Under the pieces are notes generated by a model. That model had not been told where the DNA came from. It saw only the letters and a program-made list of their open reading frames with translations, and searched no databases. A DNA stretch of 64,000 bases from Diploscapter coronatus (Eukaryota > Nematoda > Chromadorea > Rhabditida > Rhabditidae), in assembly GCA_964036155.1 (NCBI GenBank), contig OZ038423.1, positions 33,867,249 to 33,931,248 on the forward strand, given 5' to 3'. This document shows positions 37,630 through 50,188 of the stretch, piece after piece. The translations under genes were made by a program, and so were the position numbers. How positions within the stretch are numbered: the stretch's first letter is position 1; the number at the start of each line of letters is the position of its first letter.

Positions 37630-40600
37630 TTAATGAGACTGTGTCTTCTCGAATTGAACATGCCCAAACTCATCGAAATGCAGGGAGAAAGGCATTCGCT
37701 TGCGAGTCGATTCCTTGTTGCTCAGAACGATGCACGTCACATTCGATTGAGCAAGAAGCTCATAGATCGATGCTAGAGTGTAAAATATTATGTTTTTACA
37801 AAAATGATGTTATTATCATAATCTGATGGAAACGAAAATAGATTCATGCTTTTTTGTAAATCATAATACAACTTTCTTACTTTCCAAATCTTCCGACAAT
37901 TCATCTGTGCAATATTCGAACAGAGCAAATTGAGGACGATGATAAAGTACACGTGCTAGCTAAATGGAAAAAGAAACAAGATCATGGAGGATTGGAAGTT
38001 TACCGCCAATTTCTCCTTCTCTGAATTAGTCATTGCAGCCGTCCAATCGTTTACCTCCTCCAATCGACCGACAAAATGAGACAGTTGCACCTGAAAAATA
38101 AAGATTCACTTTTTCATCGAAAAATATTGCCTTCTCCAAAATTTGCTCAAGCTTGGCATCATTCACTCCATTTCCCATCATGTCTAAATTTCGTATGTAA
38201 ATTCTGTGATTCAACCAAATCTGGCTGTGATATTCATAGACTTTAAAACATTTATAGCCATCTTTGATTTTGTAATTTCCTTCTCAGAATTCTCGTGCTA
38301 ACCTATCGGTCTGTGCGGATAAATGAGTACATCCCTTAGGCTGCTCTCGAACACGTACGGACTCTGAAACTTGAACAAATGAAACTCTCAAACATGAAAC
38401 ATGAGAATGAGGATCAGAACAGAGAAGAAAATAACAGAATCAGAGTCATTAGCTGCTTTCCTGCTGGACTATGATTTATAAATAATTCATAAAAATATAA
38501 ATATTCATCGGAATCTGAAACGAATCACAAATATGTTCAAAGTTAGGGATTTTCTCCTGAATTTTAGGTTACTGCACTAGATCATTCATATTTTAGGAGT
38601 ATATTATAAATCAAAAACTCACTCTAGTGATGTAGAGGACCTTTCCTTTAGCAGGCCTGGTAAGTTGTCCTTTCTTGTGAGGCATAACTCCGGCGACCGT
38701 TTTCATAAACGCACGAGCTCCTTCAGTGCTAGAGACGAACACATTTTGTCCACGGCGGATCTGCATTGTTTCTACAACTTCCTAATTAGAAATAAGTTTA
38801 CTTCAATTGTGCAGTTTTCGACGAGATTTTCGTGCTCTGTACACTCAAATGTAACTTCGTTCAGGCGAATCGTATCATTTTCATAATTCACAGTGCCTAA
38901 AAAAGCATCTTTGATATTCGTGAAATAATTTTCTAAATTTGTTCAGAGTAAATTATCCCAGACAATATTTTTTATCTTCATGAAATTCGGTTGAGACAAA
39001 AAACCCCTACCGCTCAGATTCTTCCTATGTTTAGCTGCCTGGTTCATTTTGTCCATCATCTGCTCAATCCCTTCCACATTTTTGTGCAGAGATTCTGCTT
39101 GACATTTTGCATGTTTGAGCATGCCAATCGAGTTGTACATCGCCAACATGAACCTGGCTGTGTTGTAGTAGAGCTGCAAGAATTCCGTTTCTCCGATAGA
39201 TTATACGGAAGAGAATATTATTTTGAGCATACGAAGGACGAAGATGAAGATAATTAAAAATAGGAATTTCAGATTTTTTTCTAATCGGAAAGAAAATTTC
39301 ATGAATGAAGTTACCGGCATAGTTTCAACTTCTGATAGCTCAGCCAATGCTTCGTTTTCTGAGTCGAAGAATGGTCGAGAAGAGGTTGCCCATCCAGCGA
39401 TCAGTACAAGGTACTTCGTGAGAATATTATCAGTGAATGTTGATGTGAGGGTGGCTGCAGTGATTCTCCTCATGTGTGCACTGACTGTGCTCATCATTCC
39501 TCTCTGTTTGAATGTCTCCTGGTCTCTTCCCTGAAATAGTCAGAGGGCATTAGTAAAATTTAAAAAGAAACGAATAAAATTGCTTGCATTAGAAGCGGCA
39601 ATCGCTTCAGCATTGGCGACGAGATTCTGGCAATTTCTATCGCTCTTCTTCTCCAACGTGTGACTTTCATGTCGCAATTTTCGAAGCTGCATTTTTAAAA
39701 TTATATTTTCACTAAGGAATGCATTTGCTTTACCGGTTTCCTGACTGCCGCCATAATAGCGTGCACGATGATCATGAAGATCAGGAACTTCTTCGGTACT
39801 GCAGCTCCGTGCATTTTCGACAAGACGCGGAAGTAGAAGACAAGTTGAATCAGTGCCTGATTTTGAATATCTTCTCAAAAATATCGATAATTTCTACAAA
39901 CCTTTGCAATTTCAGCGAATAAATCAACAACGCCCCGACCAACCCTCTGCCCTCCTCGAGATAAAACTTCGCCGGCATTTTCGAAAGACGAATCGTCGTG
40001 ATACAGATTCGTATCCCTCAAAAATATGTATGTATCTCAATTATTGGGTCAACTTTTCTGCATAGTTCTATGGTTTTTGGACGCTATCTTTTGTAGCAGA
40101 AAATGCAATACAAATTTTCCAAATTGCTGTTTTGGCTGTTCAGGTCTACTATCAGTAAATAACGATTTTTGCACCATACCACAGTGTATCCTGGTTTTTA
40201 TTCCCGCTGCCTCTTGTGTTACCCATTTTTCAATGTATGAATATAAAAAATAAAATCTTGAATTTCATTACTTACATTGTGAATTGAGCATGAAGTTGGT
40301 TCGAGAGTCGTTCACCGAAGCGAATTTTCAGCTCATCAGTTAGAAACTGAAACTTGCGTATTTTGTATACAAATCGTGGTGAATACTTCCCTAAATTATT
40401 TTAAAATTCAACTTACCTGTTTGATAGAAGACACGAATGAAAGTAGAGGTACATTCAACAGGAATTTCACTAGATTCATTCCAAATTGAACCGAGTCTTT
40501 TTCGACAATGAAACTAAAAATCGCCAAGGTTCGATGGAATTATGAAATATCTCACGCTTCCATCTTCGTGCATGTTGTAATGGTGTAATAATGTACATAG

Positions 40601-41002
40601 ACTTCTGCTATCAAGCTACCAAGTAATCCATATAAATAAAGAGCCTAAAGTTGTTGAAAATTTGCTCAGTTAGGAAGAAAATTGATTTCAAAAGCGTCTG
40701 TGAAAATTTGTTGTACCTCATGAGAAACAGGTCCAGGAATGAGCTGTTTCATGAAGTGACAGCACATCGAAGTGGTAGAGCATTTCTTGTGGGGAAGAGA
40801 ATGAATGAAGGGTTTCCTAATAACAACTATTCGTTCGAACGAACAATCGATCTAGAAAGTTCCATTGAAATGCTTACGGTAAGTCGATTTGGTAGATTTT
40901 CGAAATGGCGATGCAGGCAGCGATGGAAGCGAGTGACGGAGCGTAGTCTTTGACCTCGAGAGTCGAGGCTAGCATTTGCAATTTCGACATCACGCCGCTC
41001 AT
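37630..41002 (-). CDS. PMP70/ABCD-like half transporter with degenerate ATPase domain
   Basis: Seen: the start at 41,002 (MSGVMSKLQML) follows a TTCTAG acceptor. Many short exons then follow the ABCD3 order: KPFIHSLPHKKC, a segment with FLTDELKIRFGERLS, a transmembrane stretch ending in SRPFFDS, YYNTARFMLAMYNSIGMLKH, the nucleotide-binding domain, and a stop at 37,630. Known: ABCD proteins are peroxisomal half transporters for acyl-CoAs and need Walker A, Q-loop, LSGGE signature, Walker B and H-loop. Seen: all five are altered. Walker A is SSTEGARAFM at 38,703-38,732 (no GK[ST]); the Q-loop region is YITRSPYV; the signature is MTNSEKEKL near 38,030; Walker B is ALFEYCTDE at 37,900-37,926; the H-loop is VLSNKEST near 37,720. 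The frame stays open with normal splice sites, including a GC-AG intron near 38,094-38,133. Inference: a pseudo-ATPase that may pair with an active half transporter. Confidence 0.8.
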
Positions 41003-41982
41003 TTTGGCTACCTAGAATAGACAATTTCAAGAGAACCTCAAAATTAGTAAAAATGTGATTTTAAAAAAAAAACGAAGGAAGACGATAGAAATGTTCCAAT
41101 GACATTAATTTCAAGAATGAAATTTGAAGAAGACACATGAAAATGGGAGTTTTGAATAAAAATAGTAGAAGAGCCATAACGAAGTTCAAGATTCACGACC
41201 AAATATTAATAAATTATGCATAATGACGGAACTGGCAATAAATTTTTCAATTAATTACGGAAGTGTGCCGATCAAACACAAAAACGGAGTGTCGAATAAT
41301 GTCTGAATGCAAGCCGATTGCGCTGATTATCGACTGCAAATCTGCTTCCAAACTGATATGAAAGGAGAAGAGAAGAAGATAAACACTCTTCTGCAACAAA
41401 GGAAAAGGAGAATAACAAAATTCCTCTTCAAGTTCATTCATTCATTCGATTTTTATCAATAATTTGATAATAATTTCAAAAACTAAGAATTTTTACAAGA
41501 AAAAATTAGCAAAATTATGTGCGGTTTGAGTATCTCGCAGTCGGATGTTACTCAAGCGAAACGATCGAATAACGAACAATACCGCGATACAGAAAATAAA
41601 TTTATTGATTGAAACAGAAAAAAAATGCTTAACGATTCCTGAGAAATCAGAATAAAAAATGAAAAGGCTATCGAGAAAATCTCAAAAAGAGCAAAAGAAA
41701 GCTGCAATATATCTTACGAAATATAGAAAAAAACAAGTGCGTGATTGCACATTATCATTGAATCTTGAAAAATAGTTAATATGAAAAAGAATATGATAAA
41801 CAAGGGGTGTTTTAGAAAAATAAATCATACAAGAACCGCAATTTTGAAAACCTCTGTATTTCTTTGAAGAGAAATCAAGAAATGCAAACTAATAAGAAAA
41901 AAAGTATTTGAATCAAAGATAAGAAATAAATTAAAAATTACTTGTAATTGTCCAATCCACCTATGGTCGTTGACTGTGCTGT
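41003..41982. other. Spacer between two - strand genes (msh-5 and ABCD-like)
   Basis: About 980 bp, AT-rich and purine-rich on the + strand (equivalently T-rich on the - strand). No exon, RNA gene or repeat is evident. The length is larger than typical for a nematode operon spacer, so I do not call an operon. The TTCTAG just upstream of the ABCD start could take a spliced leader. Confidence 0.5.
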
Positions 41983-44900
41983 TTAATCTTCGATTTCTTC
42001 AATGTGCAAATTCTCTTCGATCATTTTCATCAACTTTTCCTCGCCCTCCTCATTTTCGAGTTCCATTTGCAAGAATTCTTCACTAAAATTTAGGAGATCG
42101 AATGCAAGTTCTATTTCAATTCACAAGAATAACTTGTTCATCAATCAAATATTTTTTTTTCTAAATTACTTTTTCAGTAACTCTTCCTCCAACCAGCAGT
42201 AATAAAATCCCGCTTCATTTTGTACTCATTTCGAACAATTTCATTTTATTATGACTATGATGCTTACAATATTGTGTTATGACATGAATTTCGTGTTTCA
42301 TCTGCATGACATTTGCAGAATAATAACCGGAAATTCGACAACTATCGTAAAATATGCAGAACTCACATGATTTCATTCATTCCATGCAGAAGGATCTCAT
42401 TGGTATTCCTTTCCTGCTCGCTTTCTTCCAACTTAATTTCCGTTAGCGATTTCCCCTCTTTTAGAGCCGTGTACACCTCAAAATACAGATTAATTCTGGA
42501 ATTTCAAAACAATGAGTAATTTTAGATTGAATTTCCTGCAAACTAGACTGATACAAGATATGGATTTCGGTGAAAATACTACCTTTTTCAGAAAAGATAA
42601 CTTTCTTCAACAATTTTTTTATAAGAAAGCAGTAACGAGTTTGTTTGAAATTTATTCTTAAAATAGTTCAAAAATAAAAGTAAAAATGGACGACTAACTT
42701 GAGTGCATCGATCGATGATCGAGTCCTCGATGCCTGCTTCTCTGAAAGCAATTGTGACGAAAATCGGCAATAAAAATACAACTAGCAATTTTTCAGGGGT
42801 AAACACTCAATATTCCGCAATTTCAAGAGATTATAGTTGGGAAGAAAATTTTCTTTAATTTTTATATTTGGCGGAAATTCGTTAGGAATTCCTACTTTGC
42901 AGTGTGAACAGCGAAGGAGCAATCGACGACTCCATCGATCAGTTTGTAGAGAAATCGCATTCGGCCGCCCACTTGGCGAGTTTCGAAGGTCTAAAGTGGA
43001 GAAGTTGGTGAAATGGAATGGATTATTCTTCGTGATCTAAGAATTTCAGTATTGTCTATGAAAGATAAATTTTCATTCTGATTGATTTTCCGCCTAACAT
43101 GTTTCGTTTATGTCATTATTACGTTTCTTCAATAAATATTTCGAAATATCCCCTTTGAAAATTATGTCTATGCTGCAGTAAATTCAATTCTTTCAAGAAT
43201 TCAAGGGAAAGAAAACTACATCGTTCAAAAATCATTTGACAGGAAATTTAAATTCAAACACAAACCATTAAATACTTTAAATAGTGGACAAATTTGGGTT
43301 CCTAATTTATCTTCAATTTTGCTACGGATGTCTAGTTATTTTTGAACGGAAAATGATAAAGTAGTGCTTTGAAAAAATCGACTAGTCAGTAAAATGAATA
43401 TTGCTTTGATAGATAATTTTATCCTCCTACTTCTTCTTCTTATTCTTATTTTTCCAATTATTTTTAGACCTACATACAGACTTGGAGAATTTCAAACTAC
43501 GGTCAACCACGTGAAATGAGAGTGTGGTCATCGAGAGACAGAAAGAAGTTATGTTCTTTTTCTCTCGATAAAGCGTACTATCTCGTTTCATACGGTTCGA
43601 AATTTCCCAGGTCTACCCACATGGAAAGAAGCGATCGAGTGGTCGACAGGAATATGGCTGGCGATGGCGTGGAAATGCGTGGACGAGAGCAGATGCGGAC
43701 ATTTGGACTTGCCCTTCTCGATCCAGTAACTCAGGGCAGACGACAGCAGCGAGAGACCCACTTCCTAAATCATTTTCTTGCAAATATTAAAAAATGCAAA
43801 AAAAAAACTGCTAATTTGAGTGGATTCTGGAATCACTACAAAAATGCTTGCGATAAAAGTCTTTGCAGAAATGTCAAAGACATAATTGCATTTTATCAGC
43901 CAAAATTATAAAACTGTTTCGACGATTTTTTATTATTTCGTACACTTTATTTAACTTATATGTTACTCACAGTCATAGTGCCTTTGCCGAATTCGTCGAT
44001 TATGACGAGTGAATTGCCTGATGCACGACGGATTGCCATTGCCACCTGCAACAGAATCATCGAATTTTAGTAAGTCCTTTGACAAGAGAATTTTCCATTT
44101 TAGTATAAAAATCGCTTGCATTGTTTTTGAATCAGTTTTTTCTCTTCAAACAAAACTTTCCCATATTTATGGTGAAAGAGAATATAGTAAAAATACGAAT
44201 CTAGTCGTGCATTATTTCAGCTTTTTTCTTCGATTTTTGAATATAGGACGATAAACATGAAAGTTTTCATGAACGCAGTTACGGAAATACCACTACTTCA
44301 TCAATTGCATACAAATATTTTCAAACTACCTGATTCAAGTCGATGGCGAAAGTGGACATGCCTTCGAGAACGTAGTCGACCGTGTAGAGCCTGGTCATGA
44401 TTTTGTCGATGCGCCCGATTCGAGCTCCTTCGGCAGGCACGAAGCTCCCGATGTGCGCCAGGAATGCGATCACTCCTACCTGCGTTTTCTTCATTATTTC
44501 AAAAATAAATTTCGAAAGCGAACCATTTTCATGTAGACCGTCTTTCCACACGAGTTTGGGCCCGTGAAGATTTTCGCTTTCGAAAAATCGCCACCGGAAC
44601 TGAAAATTATCATCTTTCTTATCTGGCAATAAAAATTTTTTAAATTAAGTACGAAAAACTTTATTAAAAATTCACCTCAGAAACTTTTTGGCAAAAATTT
44701 AGAAATTATCAACCTGATTGGATTTACGACGAAACTTTTCTTGATCTTCTTGACAATGAGTCTGGCGAGAGGATGCTCTGCACTCTTCGCTTCGATTGTC
44801 GACGAATCCACCAGTTCGGGGCAGCGCCAGCTCAAAACTCAATCATCATCTCTTTGAAAAGCTATTTGTTATCAAATTCTACTATTATTGAATAGACAGA

Positions 44901-47900
44901 AAAAAGTTTGAAAATCATCAGGAAAATAAGACGAAAGGTTTATTGCCATTGACCGATTACTTTAGAGAAAGTAAATGATGCACAAATTTGATGTGCAAAG
45001 TGTTCATTGTGTAATATCAAATAGTCGTCAAAGTGCATTACTCGAACCGATGAAATGTCGTCTATTCGTTTGCAAAAGTAATCATTTTCACACATCAAAT
45101 TATCCTCTTTTATTTTGTCTGATGTAGTCGGTCATTGACAATAGAACTCGTTTGTCTCCAAAAAGACTTGCAGAGGGTGGAAGGAAGGAGTACTCGTGAG
45201 AGTAGCCATTATGCCTCTTCGTCTATGCATCCTGCACCCCCGTCGTGTCCTTCGCGAACACACGTCATGCCCCCTCTGCAAGTCTTTTTCAAAGACAATG
45301 AAGAGTATCTCACCCGAATTCCCTGGCAGAAATGGCGAGTGAGATGGCTGCGTCGAGTGTGGCCGCAGCTCGCATTGCACCTCGAATCAGGCCTGCTATC
45401 GAGAGCACTTTCTTCTGCATTCTGAAGGAAGAAAATGAAGAACGCCCTTGGAGATTTTAGAGTTTCATTCCCGAATTCTATCCTTTTATTAGAGGCCATT
45501 CTTCAAAGCTCTTTCATGAACATGCAAACAGTGCAATGAGATGTAAAATATATGAAGCAGAGTCTAATATTCAATATTTCCGTGCCATTGAAAATTCTCT
45601 CATCCTCGTGATCATTGTCAGATTGTTAATAAAATGAATAATTGTATGAGGTCCTTGGCGAACCTGAGCATGATAGTGGTTTCCTTGTCGATGATCTGCA
45701 GCTTCACGTCGCCCAGCTGCTCATCCAATTCCGTCATTTTCTTGCTCTTCACCTGCACCGAATCCTTCGTCTCGTAGATCACTTCCAATCTGGAAAGAGT
45801 CGATTTTCAAAGAATCTGCTAAAATATTCTTCCGGTTATTATTTTATCTTGAGAAATCCGACTATAGGCATTTTTGCTCACACAAAACGCCACTCTACAT
45901 TGAAACTTTGAAATGCTGTCGGAAGAATTCAAAATGCTTGAAGAATAATAGATATTCTAAATTTTCCATAAAAATGAAATACTTACTCGGGCATGGATTC
46001 GATCGGATGGCCGAGGGGAAGAGCGGTGAGGTAGCCAATGAGTGGGATATAGCCGATCGAGCAGGACGGGGTCTGCAGACGTTTCTGCAAACTCAGATAA
46101 TTTCAATTATTACAATTAGCATATTTTAAAAAAAAATAATAATAATAAATCTGCTAATTTTGTGAATCTTTCTTTTATTTTTGTTGAAGATGAAAATACA
46201 AAATTTCACCGCTTCTTCCATAGCAATTCCCGTCAGAATTCCAGGCAGATTGGCGTAGAGTTGCTTGGCTGAAGTTTTGCATTTCCTGCAAAAAAACGGT
46301 AACAAAATTCTCACTTTTGTCAAGTTCGGGATCGACTCCTTCATTGATGACGATGCGATTTTCGACTCTCGACTCGGAAAAATCGATCTGAAAATAATAT
46401 TCCTGTCGAGCTTAGAATAAAATTCTTCATAATAAGACTTTTTCGAGATCGACTATTTACAAATTATTGGCTGCTCTTTTACCATTATAACATGTTTCCT
46501 ACAAAACGCGGAAAAGCCATAAAAGTTTCGTCTTTCAATGAGCAAGTGAAGAGAAAATCATCAAATTCCTTACCACAGTTCCCAGAATGACGGCGACCTC
46601 CGCGAGATCCTCTGTAAAAACCTTTCCGATGTCCTCGAGCAACTCCAATTTCACGTTGTTCTCGTGCAGAATTCGACCGACGGTAATCAGGAAATAGAGC
46701 GTCTAAAATGGAAATTTGAGCAGAAATTTTTACCTTTCTAATAAAAACTCAAAAATCTTACATCGTAGAGATTCTTCCAGTGCTGAACAGTCGACGTGCC
46801 GGCACGAAATCGCTTCAAAATCGTCTGCAAATTGAATTTTCAAGATAACTTGGAAACTACAAGCTTTCAAGCGCTCAAATATTTCAAAATTATGTGAGAA
46901 GGGAATATTTTCACTTGCATTTTCAACCTTATTTCGCGCGGCATTCGAGTTTTTTTTTAAAGTCAATTGTGAATTTCCATGAAAAATAACTTTGAAATTC
47001 ATTTTGAGAATAGAAAAATAGGAAAGGGATATTTTATGTTCAAAAAGCTTACTCGAACACTTTTGATTCGTCCAATACTAAAGAAGATCAGGGTTTAAAA
47101 TTTTTGGCACTTTTATGACACTGACACTCCAGCGTCTGATGCTAACGCGACACTGACACTGATACTCCAGTGTCAGTGTCGTTGACACACTGGATTGCCA
47201 GTGTCAAAAATTTTAAGCCCTGGAGAAGATGTTGGAAGTGATGTCTGCGTAGCAGTCATGAGTGAAGAAGGAAACTGCCCTCTGTCGCTTGCGGAGGATC
47301 TCTCGATTCAGAATGGGATGCTCGAACCAATGTCTGCAGAAAATAATATTTTTAAAACTTATCAAAAATGTAAAATCAATAACTCGTGAAACAGGATCAC
47401 TGCACTTTAGCTTTGCTCTATTTTGAGTTTGAATGCCAAGGATTTCTTTGCAAAATCGTACCTGAGCATAGCCCTGCCAGGAGTGGACTTGCACCTGTTG
47501 ACGAGTCCGAACAGCGTGGCCTTTTTCTTCGCTTCGCCTGCCAGAATACTTCGATAACCAGCCTCTTGACGGCGAGTCGGCGCGAAAATATCCAGGGCCA
47601 GAAACGTGTTGCGGTCGATTTCCATCAATTCTTCACTGCAATTAGTGTGATTATTGATGTCATTTTGTGTCAAGATTCTTGAGAGGAATGCATTGAAAGA
47701 AAGTTGATCACGAAATTTTAGCCTAGATTTTCAAGAGCCTCGACTTTCACATGGTTCAAAAAATGCGAGGATGTTACAAAATTAACGAACATAGTGGGCT
47801 TGTGAACTTCGCAGTCAAGCACTCTGAGCTTCTCTTGCAAGACTATTTATATAATGAAAGAACAAATGGTCGACGAATGAGTATGGAATAGCATATTGAC

Positions 47901-50188
47901 CTGAAACGAAACCTTTAAAATGCATAATAATGTACTCAGAAGAGAAAAATGCTTACAGAACGAGTGTTTTGGCGACTCTAACGGGCGAGCGCGCAGTGAG
48001 TGGTTCGTTCTGTACACCGATTCGAGTAGCGTCCATGTAGCGGAGCAGGGCGCCGAAGGCACGAACCTACAAGATTACGAAACCTTCTGATATTTATGAA
48101 ATTTGATCTATAGGAAGTCATTTTCAAGGGAGAAAATAAGTGAAGATTCAAAAATGTCCGACCATATTCCTGGACTCCAAATCGATGTGGAACCGCGTGA
48201 GTGTCTGCAGCTTGTCGCTTGACTCTTCGCTTTCGAACAGTTCTTTGATTCGCTGCACGGCTTTCTCGTATTCTGCAATTTTTTCATAGTTCTGAATGAA
48301 AAGAATTCAATTAAGGACAGTAGGGAATAAAGATGCAGGAGCTTCTTATTCAAAAGTTTTTAAATTCAAAATTCATGCATATCCGCTAAAATTGCCGATT
48401 AATTTTTCAAAAAATCGATTTTCTGTCAAAGTATTGTAAATTCTTACTGTAAGAGCTGTTGACGATAGTGACGAGTTTGGGTTTGGACCATTGCTGGTCG
48501 TCGTCGATGTCGTCTGCCTCGTCATCCTCCCCATTCTGCCCATGCTCCTCTCCTTCAACTTCCATTCCTTCCTCCTCATTTTCATCGTTCGCTCGCAGAG
48601 AACAGCTCCGACTAAATGCAGCCGGGTCGAGTCTCTCGCCGCTTTCCCCGCCTATTTCATTCGTGTCTAGCTGTCCTGAAGTCTTTCTTTATCCCAGTTT
48701 GAAACTAAAATTTATTTAAAATGCTGTATTCATCGGCGACCCATTTTCTCATTAGTCTGCATTTCCTACGCTCCCTAAACTCCTATCCACCAACGAATAC
48801 AGAGAGCAGAAGGAGGAGAAGCTACCCTACCAGATTCGCGTCCTGGGGGCCCTGATGATTCATATTTTCTGCTTATGAACCTCTAGCGCTAACGAAGTAG
48901 TTAATAGGAGAAAGATAGGAATATTAATTAAATTTTGATCGACGAAGTAAGAAATATGAGTGAGAAAAGAAAATTGTTTCGATGATTTAAAAAATAAATA
49001 ACTAATAAAGGTATTTCTTTTAAATTTCTATCCGATTAGTCTATCAAAATTTGGCAAAATTAAAGGGAATTAAAAATACCTGCATTATGATCGTCACCTT
49101 CCCCTTCCCCAGTTTCTCCAGTGGTGATGAATTCGTTCGTTCTTTCGTCGCTGACTCAAATAAACATTTTCTTTCTCCATTAGGCCTTTAGCATCTTTCC
49201 GTTTTTGGCTAAATTCTTCAAAAATTTATCTGATTTTCATCAGGCTTTTCAAAACTCGACTCGCAAAAACCCGCAGAGAAGATAGTATGACATATCGAGA
49301 GGGGAAAAGAGCATATCTTCTTTTTCCCTCTCGATAAAATATACTATTTTCTGCGGGTCGTGTTTCGAAAATTTTGATTTTTGTAAAATTGAATAGAAGA
49401 TACAAAATGGTTTTGAAATTATCCTACAATTCCTGGCGAGCCATCTCAGCAGATTCAGGTCCTGACTTCTGCAGGCCAGAATCACGGTCGGACGAGTTTG
49501 CACGATCACTAAAACCAGATTTGAGCAAGAAAACAATTAGTTTCACAAAAAATCGTCGTTTGGATGAAAAATTAGAAAAGAAGACTTTTCAAAAACTAGA
49601 AATTTTCTTACATGATTCAATTAGCCTGAAATCGGAAGATTCAGAGCAGTCGCGCAGAAGTTGAATTGTCGCGGTCAGCTGATCGTAGATTGCCGCACCG
49701 AAATGACCTCCGCTGAAATAAGAATCTTCCTTTAAAAGGAAACCTTGTAATGGGAGATTTGTATTTCTACCAAGCGGAAAATTATCATACATGGCTAGAG
49801 AAACACCTTGAAAACTTCAAAGAGTTTGCTGAGTAAAAATAATGAAATTTTCATTTTTCAAAATTGCTTAATTCATAGGTCGCGAGTTTTCTTTGTTAGA
49901 AAACAGTATGACCCAGAAATAAAAGACCCGCGAGCTATGAACTAAGCCTTTCAAAATTAACTAATTAAAAGAGTTGTTTGTAAGATAAAATGATGCGTAC
50001 TTGTACGAAATGGCTAGAAGGATGTGCTCTCCTTCTTGGTCCACTGCACGTTCCGCTCGTCTCTGCTCTGCAGCCTCTGTTCTTTCTGTCTCCCTTCGCT
50101 CTTTTTCCTTCTTCACTTCTACCATTTCTTCTTCATTATCACCAATATTCTCCGTTTCGACCTCTCCTCGGTCTGAAGGTTCGCCCAT
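41983..50188 (-). CDS. msh-5: MutS homologue MSH-5, meiotic crossover factor
   Basis: Seen: start at 50,188 (first exon 50001-50188, Glu/Arg-rich), stop at 41,983, about 20 exons between. Landmarks in order: GGHFGAAIYDQ, VQTRPTVILACRSQDL, an acidic insert, VRAFGALLRYMDATRIGV, TKDSVQVKSKKMTELDEQ, GAMRAAATLDAAISLA, Walker A FTGPNSCGKTVYMK (about 44,530-44,560), AHIGSFVPAEGARIGRIDKI, STFAIDLNQ, Walker B LVIIDEFGKGT (near 44,000), SSTHFHAIASH, FLYKLIDGVVDCSFAVHTA, EAGIEDSIIDRCTQ and an acidic C-terminus. Known: MSH5 forms a clamp with MSH4 on recombination intermediates and promotes crossovers rather than mismatch repair; IGSFVPAE and IDLNQVA are MSH5-specific variants of the MutS ATPase. Odd: exons at about 48,440-48,700 and 49,084-49,150 encode a long Glu/Asp/Gly-rich insert absent from human MSH5. 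Several introns host MITEs. Confidence 0.9.
43486..43612. repeat. Inverted-repeat element in an msh-5 intron
   Basis: Left arm GAATTTCAAACTACGGTCAA is matched by a right arm whose complement is GAAATTTCGAACCGTATGAA. Both arms continue inward to ATCGAGAGA. Length is about 125 bp. The inner TTTATCGAGAG end is shared with the element at 49,247, which suggests a family. No coding content; the overlapping open frame at 43,516-43,911 is antisense to msh-5 plus this repeat. Confidence 0.65.
45151..45297. repeat. Inverted-repeat element in an msh-5 intron
   Basis: The perfect core arm AAAAAGACTTGCAGAGGG is present in both orientations (about 45,160-45,177 and 45,272-45,289). It is flanked by a further imperfect match, TTGTCT outside the left arm and AGACAA outside the right. 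The interior is unrelated and GC-rich. The element falls between msh-5 exons. Confidence 0.65.
47081..47230. mobile_element. hAT-like MITE with 8-bp target duplication, copy 1
   Basis: The element at 47,089-47,222 begins CAGGGTTTAAAATTTTTGGC. The complement of its right end begins CAGGGCTTAAAATTTTTGAC. Flanks AAGAAGAT and GAGAAGAT match at 7 of 8 positions. Known: CAGGG-type ends with 8-bp duplications are typical of hAT transposons. The interior is a run of GACACTGACACT-like repeats. It is inside an msh-5 intron and shares ends with copy 2 at 53,335. Confidence 0.75.
48756..48878 (+). other. GC-rich exon-like island antisense to an msh-5 intron
   Basis: On the + strand a TTTTCTCATTAG acceptor precedes 40 open codons containing FPTLPKLLSTNEYREQKEE and LPYQIRVLGALMIHI, then TGA. 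The opposite (msh-5) strand is closed in all frames here, so this is not msh-5 coding. The segment is clearly less AT-rich than the intron around it. Its end loosely resembles the VRAFGALLRYM segment of MSH5, but I cannot tell whether this is chance, a fossil or a nested gene's exon. Confidence 0.3.
49247..49376. repeat. Inverted-repeat element in an msh-5 intron
   Basis: A stem of about 55 nt with mismatches. The left arm runs from TTTTCAAAACTCGACTCGCA to ATCGAGAGG. The right arm, read as complement, runs from CAAAATTTTCGAAACACGAC to TATCGAGAGG. Inner ends match the element at 43,486. No coding content. Confidence 0.65.
49867..49944. repeat. Short inverted repeat in the first msh-5 intron
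   Basis: Arms TTCATAGGTCGCGAG and, as complement, TTCATAGCTCGCGGG enclose about 45 nt with internal AAAACAGTATGACCC. It is probably a small or decayed member of the MITE families seen nearby. Confidence 0.45.

Noticed and set aside
39223..39534. 103-codon + strand frame
   Set aside because: Antisense shadow of the ABCD-like exon encoding SRPFFDS.
43516..43911. 131-codon + strand frame
   Set aside because: It is antisense to the well-supported msh-5 exon carrying SSTHFHAIASH plus an inverted repeat.
48459..48719. Ser-rich + strand frame of 86 codons
   Set aside because: It is the complement of the acidic msh-5 exon, which ends in the conserved PKLVTIVNSSY segment and has proper splice sites.
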